From positions 558,001 through 622,000 of the forward strand of contig NC_080583.1 in the NCBI RefSeq assembly GCF_029962835.1: a stretch of 64,000 nt of DNA, read 5' to 3'. Both the position numbers and the translations under genes were made by a program. Within the stretch, counting starts at the first letter, position 1. Each line of letters opens with the position of its first letter. This document shows positions 11,844-24,966 of this stretch, piece after piece. Below the pieces are notes generated by a model that saw only the letters and a list, made by a program, of their open reading frames with translations, did no database searches and had not been told where the DNA came from. This stretch comes from Magnolia sinica (taxonomy: Eukaryota > Streptophyta > Magnoliopsida > Magnoliales > Magnoliaceae).

Positions 11844-14800
11844 GGGTGAGAAAAACTCAACTCCGATGAGTTGAAACTTTTGTAGCGCTCGAGTAGATCT
11901 GGATCAATACACTGAAATGTGTCACCCAACAGCTACGTAGATTCAGATGATGGTTTGTTCTTCCACTTGACAAGATACCTTTGGAAACCCCCGTCTCTCG
12001 TGGATACTATCTCATCATCCAAGATTTCTTCAATTGCTTCTTTATGGGTAATGGGTAGAGGAGGGGGTGGAAGGGATTGGGTAGCAAACTCAGAAAAAGG
12101 CCATGAAATGGACAATGTATCAACAATGGGAGTATGGGCACGGACTAGATCTTCCACATTAAAAGTTGAATTAATGTTCATTTCAGGTGGAAGGTCAACC
12201 TGATACGCGTTGGACCTAACCTTTTGTAATATCTTGAATGGTCCAGCACTACGCGCTTGTAATTTCTTTGCAGATCCTTGAGAGAATCGCTCTGGCCTTA
12301 TTCGCACCATTACATAGTCTCCTTCTTGAAATTCTTGCACTCTACGATGAGAATTAACTGAAACTTTATAATCATCATTGCTCTTATTTAACCGCTGTCT
12401 AATATTTGTATGCAAATCATGAATATGGCGTGCGAATGCATCGGCTAATTCAGAAGACCTTTGGGTAATAGACATAGGTAAGAGATCTATGGGCATTATA
12501 GGTTTATAAGCACTTACAATTTTAAAAGGACTCAACCCTTTAGATCTATTAACTGAACTGACCCATTATAAGCAAGTTCAGCAGTTGGTAAAATTAGGTC
12601 CTAAGTCTTAACATGTTCACCCACTAGACAACGTAGAAGATTTTCAAGGCTACGGTTTACCACTTCAGTTTGACCATCTGTTTGTGGGTGGTAAGCAATA
12701 GAAAATTGCAAATGAGTTCCCATAATGTGCCACAGTGTTTTTCAAAAATAGTTAGTAAATCGAACATCACAATCAGACACTATGGTTTTAGGTAACTCAT
12801 GAAGACGCACCACACCATAAAAAAAGAGACGAGCAACATGAGACGCATCTGACGTCTTCGAACATGAGAGAAAATGCGCCATTTAAAAAAAACGGTCCAC
12901 AACGACAAAAATGGAATCGTGTTTTTTTATAGTCTTGGGAAGCCCGAGTACGAAGTCTATACTAATGTCCTGCCATGGAGCATGTGGCACTGACAATGGC
13001 GTGTACAACCCGGTATTTTGCTTTCTTTGCTTTGCCAGCTGACATGTTCGATACTGCCCTAAAACTTTGGCTACGTCTCGCTTGAGGCTTGGCCAATAAA
13101 AACGATCTTCCACGAGGGCAATGGTCTTATCACGACCAAAATGGCCAGCTATCCCTCCTGAATGAAACTCCCAGATGAAGAATTCACGAAGGGACATACG
13201 GGGAATACAAAGTCTGTCTCCCTTGAAAAGAAAGTCATCTTTAAGAACATATTCACCCATAATATGCTGGTCACTAGAGAGCAACACGTAAGTACCTCCA
13301 AAATCAGGACATGTGGAGTATTCATCTTTCGGTTGCTCAAATCCAACTACCTCTACACTCAAGGAGTTGAGCAACGCCACTCTCCTACTAAGGGCATCCG
13401 CTGGTTTGTTTTCAACCCCAGCCTTGTGTTTCAAAATAAACAAATATTCCTGAAGAAACGCTACCCCACTTGGCATGCCTTGGGTTGAGTTTCTTCTGAG
13501 AATGCAAATATCTCAAAGCCTCATGGTCAGAAAATAAAACGAATTCTTGTGGTAGAATGTAGTGTCACCAATGTTTCAGGGATTGCACTACCGCATAAAA
13601 TTCTTTGTCGTAAGTGGAGTATTTTTATTCTGCCTTATTCAGTTTCTCACTGAAATAGGCCACTGGGTGTCCTTCTTGACTCAAGACTCTACTTCTACCG
13701 ACACCAGACGCATCACACGCTACTACAAAGACTTTAGAAAAGTCAAGTAGACGCATGACAGAAGCTTCCATCATCTTGCCCTTAATTTCTTTAAAAGTCT
13801 TGACGGCGGCTTTAGACCACACGAACTCTCCCTTTTTCATGCACTCGGTAATGGGAGCCATGATTGTGCTAAAACCCCTAATGAACCGACGATAAAAAGT
13901 TGTTAGGCCATGAAAACTTCACACCTCATGAATGTTCCTTGGTTATGGCAACTCAACTATGGCCCTGACTTTTTCAGGGTCAGCACGTATCCCTTCAGAT
14001 GACACTATAAATCCTAAGAACACAACTTGGCTAGACATGAATGCACATTTCTTAAGATTAGCGTACAACTTTTCCTTCCTAAGAACACTACAGACCTTCT
14101 TTAAATGTTCAAGGTGTGATTCCTTAGTGGTACTATAAATAAGAATATCGTCAAAGTACACCACTAGGAATTTTTCCATGAACGGCCTCAAAGCTTGTGT
14201 CATCACCCGCATGAAAGTACTGGGTGCATTAGTCAAGCCGAAAGGCATGACCAACCACTCGTACAACCCATCTTTCGTCTTAAACGCCGTCTTCCACTCA
14301 TCTCCTGGGCGTATACGGATTTGGTGATATCCACTCTTAAGGTCTATCTTAGAGAATATAGTAGACTTGACCATCATGTCAAGCATATCATCAAGTCTAG
14401 GTATAGGAAACCTATACTTGACAGTAATTTGTTTATAGCACGGCTGTCCACATACATGCGCCACGTGCTGTCTCTCTTTGGCGTCAACAATGCAGGCATG
14501 ACACATAGGCTCATACTCTCTTCGATGAAACCCTTTTGCAGAAACTTGCTTCTTCAACTCTGCATGCACTGCAGGGTTCATCCTGTAGTGAGGAAGGTTC
14601 GGTAGAGTAGACCCTGGGACAAGATCAATGGCATGTTGTATGTCCCCCATAGGTGGCAACTCATTTGGTAAGTCTTCAGGAAATACATCACTGTATTCCT
14701 TCAGGACCGAGGTCACCTCACGGGGCAACTCTGATGGAACCTCATATGTAATTTCTCTAGCCACAAGGGCATACACCATATAATCCTCCTTATCATTTTT

Positions 14801-16827
14801 TTCAAACTCTCTTGCGCTGATTATATATAAAGACTTAGGTTTGGATTTCTCCATTTCTCTAGGCTTACTTGTCTTCTCGTCCTTCTTCTTCCCTTGTCTA
14901 TTCTCAGGTGGCATGGGATTAAGTTTGATCTTTTTACCATTATATATAAAAGTACACGCATTCGAACGGCCAAAGATCGTGACATTATTATCGAATAGCC
15001 ACGGTCTACCTAGGATAACATGTCCCACATCCATAGGTAAAACATCACACCACAGGGACTCTTTGTATGACCCAAACTCGATGGGGACTAGACATTGCTG
15101 GGTGACAAGTAGGAATGTCTTGTTAACCCAAGAAACTTTATATGGGTTTGGATGAGGTGTGGATTTCAGTTTTAAGCGATCTACGGTGCTAGTGGAAATC
15201 ACATTCTGACAACTTCCACTGTCCACTATCACCTTACAATTCTTTTCACCACACTTGGCAATAGTGTAGAAGATAGTACTTCGACGCCAGTCAGCACTAC
15301 TTCTAGACTGAGCTAACACACGCCTGACTACTGCAAGCGTTGCTTCTCCATCCACTTCTTCTTCATTAGTAAGTCCTCCTTCGGGGTGATATTCTTCAAC
15401 TTCATAATCACTCTGGTCATCTCCACCCTCGTGGGACTCGCCTATAAGTAAGGCTCTCCCACGGCTCTTCGTAGGACACTGATTAGACATGTGGCTAAGG
15501 TTGCCACACTCATAGCACCTCACTTGGCTCATGTTACTAGGACCGGCATAAAAAACCCCTTTGCCCTTGTTCTCTCTAGGCGTAGGCGGAATGATCGCCT
15601 GTGCCCTAAGTTGACTACCAATATTAGATCTAGTTCCTTGAAAACTATATCTAGTACTAGAGTCTCGGGACTCAAAATGACGAACGACAGGAGCCCTCAG
15701 ATATTGCTCTAACTCCTGCACGACTTGATATGCTTCATCTAAGTCCGTTAAGGGCCAAGTAATAAGCTCGCGCTGAAGATCCGCAAAAAGGCCCGTCTTG
15801 AAACGCTGGAGCGTTACTGAGGGTCTTCTCGGATATCACATCGCATCACATACTCTTCAAATTTAGCGATGTAGTTAGCGGCAGGCATTGACCCTTGGCG
15901 TAAGGATTGCCATTGGTCAAGGAGCTTCTGACGGCATGAGAGAGGAATGTACTTCTCCTTCAACTTCTCTTTCATCTCATACCAATGTGTAATAGGGGCT
16001 CTACCAACTCTCTCTATCCTATGCTCGGTGTTGGTCCAGAAGAGCTTGGCTTGACCCACAAGCTTCATCTTAGTAAACCGTATTTGACAGTTTTTCGACA
16101 TGCCATACCATTCAAAGTAGTGGTCCATGTCAGCAACCCAGTCAAGGAACACCTTGGGATCCAAGTGCCCATCAAAACTTGGGGCCTCAACTCTCACATT
16201 CTTCATCGCACGTTCATCTAGATCATAGCGGTCTTAATGACCACATGTGGCTCGTGCCTCTCGCACCACACCACGACCGTTATCACGATCTATATCCTCA
16301 CTACCACCACATGTGGCAGCGCGTTCTTCAATGATTCCTTCCACTTGGAAGTGCGTATCTTCTCCTACAACGAGGTTTTCCTTTTGGGACGCCTCTAGTT
16401 GCTCCACCTTAGTTATGGTAGTGGTAATTTGGTTCTCAAGGTGGGCAAACTCACGCCTTTGACCCGCTTTTAGGGCGGTTATCTTTTATATCAATTGAGC
16501 AGGTTGCTTAGATAACTGCTCGTTATTCATGGTAGGTTGAAGTCCGAAACCTCTACCTCTTCTCGTGGGCATACAATGAAGACTTGAACCAAACTCTACC
16601 TAACTAGACTACTAGGTGTTATGACTTTCAAGATGAATGCGATGAATGCAAAACTACTATGAACTAACACAATTAAGTTGAAACAGGAAACAACTCAAAT
16701 CTGAAAAATTTTCAGATTAGGAACTTTCTAAAATTGAAAACTTTCTAAACCTGGAACTTTCCTAAGTTAAACCTAAAAATGAAAACCCTAATTTGATAAC
16801 TCGATCTAGACAAAAACCATGCAAACC

Positions 16828-16840
16828 TGTTCTGATACCA
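16828..16840 (-). other. Primer-binding site of the second chromovirus
   Basis: TGGTATCAGAACA on the minus strand lies four bases inside the 5' LTR and matches the plant initiator-Met tRNA site TGGTATCAGAGC at its first ten bases. It sets orientation and confirms the LTR edge. Confidence 0.8.
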
Positions 16841-16844
16841 AATT

Positions 16845-17693
16845 TGACGCAGGACATCCCTAATGATGATGCATGCTCATGGACATAATTAAACAGCAAA
16901 AATAAAAGGAATCAATGATCTAAAATTCTAACAGTAATCATCATATACTGAGAAAATCATAAAGGAAACATGCAATGGAGCGGGCCATCACCACAACCAT
17001 GGATTATGGAATTCAATTACTACTTAGGTTGGTTCCGACGAGGGATGAGACCTCCCGATCTTACATGGTCACACCCAATCGATTAACGAAGATCACTAGT
17101 CCGAAGAACCAAGAAGTTTCTTGGATTAGGGATTTGAGAATTTGGGGGTTTAGGGTTTATATCGGTTCTCAAGATTTTGATCGAAGAAGGATTAACCAAA
17201 ACTGAAAAATAGAAGGAAGAAAATTATTACCTTGAAGAAGTTGGATGGGCACAAGAAGAAATTAGAAGAAGAAGATCAAGGGAAGAGAAGAAACACCGTT
17301 AGGGAGAAGAGAGGAATGAGGCAACCAAAGGGTTTGCTTTTCATCAATCAATAGTTAAAATTCGAGTTTAAGGCTTTAGCCCACTTAAATGAGCAAATAA
17401 AGACGTAAAATTACTAAAATACCCCTAGAATAAGCAAATAAAGACATAAAATTACTAAAAGACCCCTAACTAAGTCGAAAACGCGCAAATAACATAAGTA
17501 TAGGAAAGTTTGGGCGCTCGATCTTCTTTCTCTAATCTTCCTTCACATGTGTCTTCCCTGAGTGAGGTCTTCTATATGTCCAATCACATGTGAAAGGTCT
17601 TCAGCTCATCAATAGTCACTTATCCACAAGGACGACACTTATGGTTGGCGCTTTCTTCGTTGGTACACCTTGAATGCGCTTGTGTCTGCATCA
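16845..17693 (-). repeat. 5' LTR of the second chromovirus
   Basis: 849 bp, TGACGCAGG...GTCTGCATCA on the plus strand with canonical TG...CA ends; same length as its partner, so differences are almost all substitutions. Confidence 0.9.
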
Positions 17694-17721
17694 AAAACTC
17701 TATAAACTGTCTCAAATCTAT

Positions 17722-17822
17722 GTAATTTGCTAAAATAGACTTCACTTTACGTAATTTTTCAAAATAGACTTCGATCTGCGCAATTTTTGAAAATAGACTT
17801 CACTTCATGCAATTTCACAAAA
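17722..17822. repeat. Short tandem repeat, about 29-32 bp unit, three to four copies
   Basis: Units of the form ACTTCRMTYTRYGYAATTTT followed by an AAAATAG-like end recur. This belongs to the sequence into which the chromovirus inserted. Confidence 0.55.
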
Positions 17823-20800
17823 TGACCAAGAGTTTCAAAATATGTTTTTTCTAGACAATTTCAGAATTCCTTTTCTTCACTTCAAATCTTTAATTCTCTC
17901 TATTCCTTGATTTTTTTAAATTTTTGGCACGTGCATTTTTCAATCTTGGTTTCCTAAGATTCATTCCTTGCCTTAGTGATTATTGAACATCAAATTCATG
18001 CTTTTACCACCATTTTCAATCCAAGCTCTTAAATTCACATTGCAACACAAACATGAGTAGAATATAACATTAAGCATTATCATATTCATAAAACCAATAT
18101 ATACATGGAGGATAATATGCAATATTTGATCCTGAACAAGAACACGTAAAGAAGTCACTATTCGCTTGACTTGTATTCGTGCATGTTTAGGGCAGTGCAA
18201 TACATTAGCTAAAGAATATTACTTTATCCACCGGGGACACATTATCATGATGATCTACCGTTAAAATTCTTCTTATCACATCCACATGACTAATGGACTA
18301 AGGCTCGCATTGATTTTTCAAGTCACAACTCCAATAAGTTAATGGGTTGTCACCCATTGCAAATTACATGGGATACTAATTTAATCCACATGTAACTCAT
18401 ATGACCGTGCATAACAACACAACACATAAATGAGATATGTATGTCATTCTATGTGTGGGTCTCACTTCAAACATATCCCCTAAATGTAAAAAGCTATGAG
18501 AAAAATTAAACAGTTAAAGAGAAAAAAAAGACCAGTGTAATACCAGATTGCATGTGGCCCATCAGGTTGTTATCAAGATGTGTGCATATTTAATACATTG
18601 GATTATACTAATATTATTTTTTATATTTGAGTTTATATATTGATGTAATCATTTCATGACGAAGTATGTACGTGGACATTCATTTTTGCCTTCGTGATGA
18701 GGTATGACTAATATTTGTTGATTAGAAGCCCGATGTACTTTTCGAACGGTATAGATTGTCGTGTAGGCATGCACAATAATAATAATACATGTACAAATGA
18801 TGTACCTAATCAGATTTTCAGCTCCATGTACTACGAAAAGAATAAATCATTGGTTGATTGCGGATGTCGTCGGGGGATAAAGCAAGAGAATCATATTGCA
18901 CGGGTGGGCTTCCCCCTCAAAGAACCAAATATTGGTTAGAGTTGATTGAGGTGTCCTGCGAGGGAGGATTTTCTACTTAAATGTGAGTGAGGGATTGAAG
19001 ATAGGACCTGACTTGGGAAGACACGTGGCATCATGATCAAAGAGGTTTCCTTTCCCCGTAGGACCACGAGTTAATCGAATTGGAGTGATGGGAGATATAA
19101 CACCAATAAAGAAATAAGCAATAACGTAAATGCAATGTATGAGAACATATTGATGGATATAACTAATTATATACTTACACTCCACTCAAGTTACCAGCTA
19201 AGGAGATCGTGATGTCTCTACCTAGGGTAAATTTAAGGAGTCTGTAGCTACGTAGTAAGATGGATAGCTATAATATATAAATGGTAAAAAAAGAAAAATA
19301 TTTCAAGCAAATTTGGCTTCCAATATAGTAAGATCCAAACATATCAACAGAGTTCAACGTACATGACCAAGATTCACTTAACTGTAAGGAGTGAAAGAGG
19401 AGTAATGTATAAAATTTAGATAAAAAATGTGAGATAGATGGCCGGGTTATTGTCGATGCTCTTGGAGACGTGAGAATAGGAAATGAGAGCTAAGACGCTC
19501 TTGCTAAAGGAGATAGTCGTGGATCTCGTATCTTAACCATACTCTACTAATCTTGAATACTTGAGTTGAAAGGCTAATTGGTTGGTTGGGATTGATGGCT
19601 CAAATGGACTATTATAATTCTATCTCCTTACACTTTTGCTACATTTACTCTCACTCTCTCATTAGGTTGAAAAATTGTTCATCGTTTTAAGCACTAAACT
19701 TTTTCTCTTTTTCTTTCTTTATCTTTTTTTTCAACACCTACTTACTAATACTCTTTATTTTCTTTTTATCTTTCTAGCACTAAGTTTCTTATTAAAATGA
19801 GAGGGTAAATCTCTTTTTATAGAGAATTAGCTTGGCATTTTGATAAATTATAGTAATTTAGGAGACAAACATCACTACATTGTACAATCTGAATGGTTTG
19901 AGGATGAGCGGCACCATAAATTCACTTAGATAAGCGGTATAACATATTATTTCAACTCCTAAGAGGACTGAAATGACCGTTTTACCTAAGGGTGGAGATT
20001 GTATGGGCGCTTAGCTAATTGTTGATTTTCCTAAACCGTTATTCGGGAGAGATATTCCGGACTTGCGTAGATTTACAATGATTCAACCAACCATCCCATA
20101 GTCGCCCATTCTTGTCCTTTACACATTTGATCATAACGGACCTTTGGCTCCCCTCCTTTGTGTAGGCTTGTTGGAATGGACTTAATGAGGGGCTTGACTA
20201 TCCTTGGCGGGCTGTTGTCTCCGTTGAGAGGGCCTAGGGATGACATTGGTCACCTCCATCATGATTTGTACTCCAAATTGCACATTAAACTTATCGGGCT
20301 GGTTGGGCTTATTGGATTTTATTGTAGCTTTTAAGGATTATGGATTGGCTAGGCTACATTCTTAATGTTTTTTCAAGCTCATAGGTCACCTCATACGGTT
20401 TAAGACAAAAGTGCATCGCTGGGGTAGGATGTCTATACTGATCGAATAGATCCCATATAATAATCATATGGATGATGAATGCCTAATCATTCACGAATCA
20501 TGAGGCGTGAATTGAACCACATTATTGCCTGACTAACTACCTATAAGTATCAATTGATTCCAGTTGTAGTGTGAGTTTTATAGTCCGTAGGTAACTTTTG
20601 CGTCTTTATTACTTTAGGCTATGTGGCAATGTCACAACGAGATGATGCTGCTTTAGCGTACATTCCCAAGGCCATGTGCATAGATTCAACTGTGTTAGAA
20701 GTACATTAAAGAATACGTTAAATTATGATTTAACTAGAAGATAGGTTAAAGGAAAATTGTAAATGATCATAGGGTGGTGACGGTGTACTTTCTAAGGCTG

Positions 20801-21349
20801 CAAGTTCAAATGAATGATTAGATTGCAAACAATTTTACAATTATTATATATTATATTGATATTTTCAACGAGCCTCGATAGATACAGTCTATTAAGACAA
20901 AACATATTCAATTTTATAAGTAAATAAATACGTGTCATGATCAAAGTATTGAAAATTATAAACATGCACAAATAGAATAAAAAGTACTTATGTGAGTGTG
21001 ATCAAACTAATGGGTTAAGACGAGTTGTTTGCAATCACGATGAATCATTTTAATCTACTTATGAATTTCATGCAACGCTATCTCCTAGTAAAGACGGGTT
21101 TAAAAAATCTTATTCTAAATATGCTCGATTAGAATGCATAATTTGAAATTTTCTATTTACAACGAGCATAAATAATTCAATACAACTCATTAACTCCATA
21201 ACTTGAAATATGCTAAGGTAGTCTATATTTTTATTTATTTTAGATGAAAGTTTGAATATACATGGGTTTTGATTTAAGACATATTTATGTTATCACTCCA
21301 ACTTTGACACGAGAGAAGTTACTTCTCTATTATAAACCATAGTTCGGCA
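17823..21349. other. Intergenic AT-rich DNA, no gene seen
   Basis: No exon-like coding sequence, RNA gene or clear transposon ends were found. Only short random open frames (under 80 codons) are present. Confidence 0.5.
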
Positions 21350-22110
21350 TATAAAAAATTGATATAGAGCAGGTTACGAATAATTTCATGGCTGAAATGG
21401 ACTAGAGAAGGCCTGATCGGAAGTGGAATTGATCCGGACCATCAAACCCTTAAAACATGCATATCTCGCAAACCGAAATGAGTTATTCGACGTACCGTAT
21501 ATGATCTGGGGTAGGAGAAGCTACTTTAGCTAACCAACCCCGCTATGCCGGGTTGCCTGTGCTGAATTTGCGAGATTTCATTAGATCGACAATTGAATGT
21601 CCTTTTTTATTTCGTTTTTACTATTTATAGTAAGTTTTAGTTCGATTATAACTTTTGATTAATTGAGTTTTAGGGGTTTTGTCCAATATGAAAATTGCTT
21701 AGAATATTTGGGAGAATAACATTATTAAGTCAAATAGGACACTTACTATTTTTGACAAAAAAACATGAGCTTTAGTGAAAATCTAACTGTTTATAAATAA
21801 TAAATTTACTAATTATAGTATAGTAAGGCACGATTTTAGAGAGTATGAGTTATTATTCATAAACTTATTTATAAGGTTTATATTATTATTTAAGGGATTG
21901 TAAACTCATTTTAAAAAAATGCTTAATCAATTTATTTTCAATTATTATACATATATTTTTTATCTCTCCTTGTTGACTCGAGGAATCTCTGTGAGGAGTT
22001 CAGAGAAGTTCTGTGGATTCAGAGTAACTATCCCTTGAGGAAGACGGTACTAAACCTCATCACACTCATCCCTGGCTAAAAAATTCTCATGTGCAAGGTG
22101 TTCAATTCTC
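21350..22110 (+). mobile_element. Possible LTR relic
   Basis: The phrases TTTTTACTATTTATAGTAAG near 21617 and TTCTGTGGATTCAGAGTAAC near 22010 are of a kind I associate with the transcribed parts of plant LTRs, and the latter region is GA-rich as before a primer site. No second copy, TG...CA ends or coding remains were found, so this is weak. Confidence 0.3.
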
Positions 22111-23827
22111 TTGTGGTCGAGAATTTATATTTATATATATTTTTTTCTACACTTATCTGTGTGCAGCGATGAAGGCAATTCTAGTTACTCATTTGAAATA
22201 ACTCGCTCTACAAAATTTCATAGTATGTTATACAATCCTAGCTATAAACACACATTTGTTGTAAAAAACAGAGTGAAGCACCTAAAGAAGGATGAGAAGG
22301 AGGGTGAGCAGCCACCACATGCTTTTATGTTTGCCTTCCAACGGAAGTAAATGGGTAATATGTTGCGATAGAAACTAATGTAAAATGAAAAGTACTCACA
22401 TGTTTTATGTGGGGATTGTTCCAAACGTAACAACATGGACCTTAGTTTATGATGTGGACTCCCATTCTTCTTGTCCATTGTTAAAATACCATGGCACATA
22501 AAAAAAACTCGATGATCCACTCATCGAGTGAGACACCCTCAGGAAAAATCAGACAGCTAGAAGATATCTGACTAATGGTCCACATTTAACACGTACGACC
22601 ACATAATGCGTGATCCTCCATGATTTTCTGATAGGATGTACTTACTTAGTATCTACCACCCCATCGATGGATAGGATCAACCACACGTGTAACTAGTCAG
22701 CAGACATTGAAAATTACCGTCTAAATATCTCTTAGCCCGAATTGCTTCATGTTGGGTGCTATCACGGTCAACTGAAATACGTGTTGAGGGTAATTCGGTC
22801 TTCTCATTTTAAAATGTCGTGCTTTCAGTAATTCGCCTCGAGATAAATTCAGCTAGGACATGTTTGGTGAATCGGTTTATCCGGTATTAAGTGGGATGGG
22901 ATTGTGAGATCCCCCATTCGATCCATCGGCTGTCTTTGGTTCGATGGACCATCGAGGCACCGCCATAACCCTCATTTCAATCCTAAATTTGTATCCATCC
23001 CTTGCCCATCCCGCTACTTTGAGAGAGAGATTTGAAGATATTTCCAAATCCTTCCATCTCCGCTCAAGGGATTCACCCGTACTGTCGACGGATATACGTC
23101 GGGTCGACTCGGCCTTCCATCTTCTTTGTGGTATGTCGACTATCATCTTGCAGAGCACTCTTTATATAACAGTGACCGACCCTTCATTACAAGATAGAAT
23201 TCAGTCTCGCGAGCAACAGGCAGGGTGTTTCTGTTGTGTGTACTTTGGCGTGGAAAAGTTTAGGTGGATTCTTACCTTCTACAAATTTCATCTATTGTAA
23301 TTTGTTGTTTTGTTGTATGAGTCGCATGAGGCTCATCACAAAATGTATGTATGAGCCGACCAATGATATTACAATCGATACGGGTGAGGCCGCACCAAAT
23401 TGAAGCACCGTGCAAATTGCTAGTGAAGTTTACATCTGCCTGACCCATCACAACATGTGCAACTACTTGGATGAGGGGCCTACGATCAAAGACTATCATC
23501 CTAACGTATACGTCAGACTAGAGCAAAATACAGAGTGTAATGAAGAGCTATTTTTAGAGTATGAGAACTAGTTCATAGATCTATGGATTATAAGTATATT
23601 ATGAGATAATTTAATAAACCCGATCCTCCGTGAAAGGATGATAGATTTTAATTCATTTGGAAACGAAGATGCAGATCATAAAAGGTTCCTTGAATTTTTA
23701 TTGTCTGCACTACGTGTGGAGAGACCTTTTTAACATCTTAGATTATCAACCCTTCCAAACACTCATATTCTATATTCATGGGATTCGACTGAAACCCATA
23801 TCCATGTCAAACGTGTATAGACCTTGA
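22111..23827. other. Intergenic DNA, no gene seen
   Basis: Short open frames only. There is a GGGATGGGATT-type patch near 22893, which is typical of PIF/Tourist MITE ends, but no partner end was resolved. Confidence 0.4.
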
Positions 23828-24149
23828 GGGGGTGCATTGGGAAGGATTAGGTGGGATGAGATTCAAAAAAACATAATCATTACACTTTCTATGGTGGGGT
23901 TCACTTGAGCTTTGGATCTACCTGATTTTCTAGCCCATGCTCTATAATGATCTCAAAAAATGGGTGGATGGTGTGGATTTAGCTCACACATCATGATGGA
24001 ACCTACACGAATTGGCACGGATCGATGCAATTCCAACTAATCTAATTTCATGCTTTTCCATTCTTCCCAAACATTGAATGGAATTAGCAGGGTACCAAAT
24101 GCAATTCCATCCCACCTTATCCCATCTAATATCATGCGCCAAATGCCCC
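23828..24149. mobile_element. PIF/Harbinger (Tourist)-like MITE
   Basis: The left end GGGGGTGCATTGGGAAGGAT...GGTGGGATGAGATT is mirrored by the reverse complement of the right end, GGGGCATTTGGCGCATGATA...GGTGGGATGGAATT. A three-base TGA flanks both ends. PIF elements normally duplicate TWA, so TGA would be a variant. Confidence 0.6.
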
Positions 24150-24502
24150 TGAGCTGATAGGATTCATGAAATCCCATGAGTAATCCAAACATGAAATGGC
24201 ATGAAAATCACATTTTCTATCTAATAACTTCCACTTATCCAAGCAAGCCAGCTACCAATCCATGATCTTAACAATCCCGTGACATCTAATGACATCTCGT
24301 AATGATTTTCAGCAATTCCATCCCTTCAAATCCCAGGGAATTGGACGGGCCAAACTCGCCCTTTTGGGCACACGTACTCCACGTTTGAACATACCGACCA
24401 GTGTTGTCCATGAGCTGGGTCCCACCATGGATACGGACGGTTATCAAAGCCACCTGAAAGAAGCGTCACTAAAATCCAAAGTAAGTGACGTTGAGTAATG
24501 AA

Positions 24503-24966
24503 TTGCTACTGGAAGGTGATACGTGGGCTCCGCCATGATGTATGTGTTTTATCCATGCTGTTCATCAAAATTTTCTAGCTTATTTAATGGCACAAGACCA
24601 AAAATGACGCAGATCAAAATCTCAGGTGGACCCCACCACGGGAACGCTTGCCATTTAACACTTATCAGGGCCCACAGAAAGTTTTGGATCAAAGCTGATA
24701 TTTTTGGTTTTTCTTAATCCATTCTTTTTGACATAATCAACGGGTTGGATGGCAAGTAAACATTACAGTGGGCCCTAGGAAGTTTTTAACGATGGACGTT
24801 CAATCACCACTGTTTTTACGTGGTGTGGTCCAACTTATATTTGGATTTTCCTCGTTTTTGGTATCATATACTAAAATAATGATCCAAAATGTATGAACGG
24901 CGTGGATAAAACAATATATCATTGTGGGCCCACAAAGAACCGTACAGTAGCTACCACTCTCCCCGG
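24503..24966. mobile_element. Palindromic MITE (GTGGGCCC/ATGTGTTTTATCC family)
   Basis: The left end GCTACTGGAAGGTGATACGT, then GTATGTGTTTTATCCATGCT, matches the reverse complement of the right end, TAGCTACTGTACGGTTCTTT and ATATTGTTTTATCCACGCCG. The interior carries the GGGCCCACAGAAAGTTTTGG and GGGCCCTAGGAAGTTTTTAA motifs in mirror arrangement. Confidence 0.7.

Larger units (their letters stand above)
10986..17693 (-). mobile_element. Broken Ty3/gypsy chromovirus, both LTRs present
   Basis: It is flanked by a 5-bp target duplication AAAAC (10981-10985 and 17694-17698) and bounded by two direct 849-bp LTRs. Read on the minus strand, the parts in order are: gag (about 16.2-15.8 kb), CCHC zinc knuckle CYECGNLSHMSNQCP (about 15.5 kb), protease with VDSGS (about 15.2 kb), reverse transcriptase with FGLTNAPSTF and YFDDILIYS (about 14.4-14.1 kb), RNase H (about 13.8-13.4 kb), integrase with its zinc-binding and core parts (about 13.3-12.3 kb) and a C-terminal chromodomain YLVKWKNKP (about 12.0 kb). 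The chromodomain after integrase identifies a chromovirus. The order is complete but the coding region is broken, with about half a dozen breaks. LTRs differ by about 6-7 % by eye, consistent with an age of several to a few tens of millions of years, depending on the lineage's rate. Confidence 0.92.
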
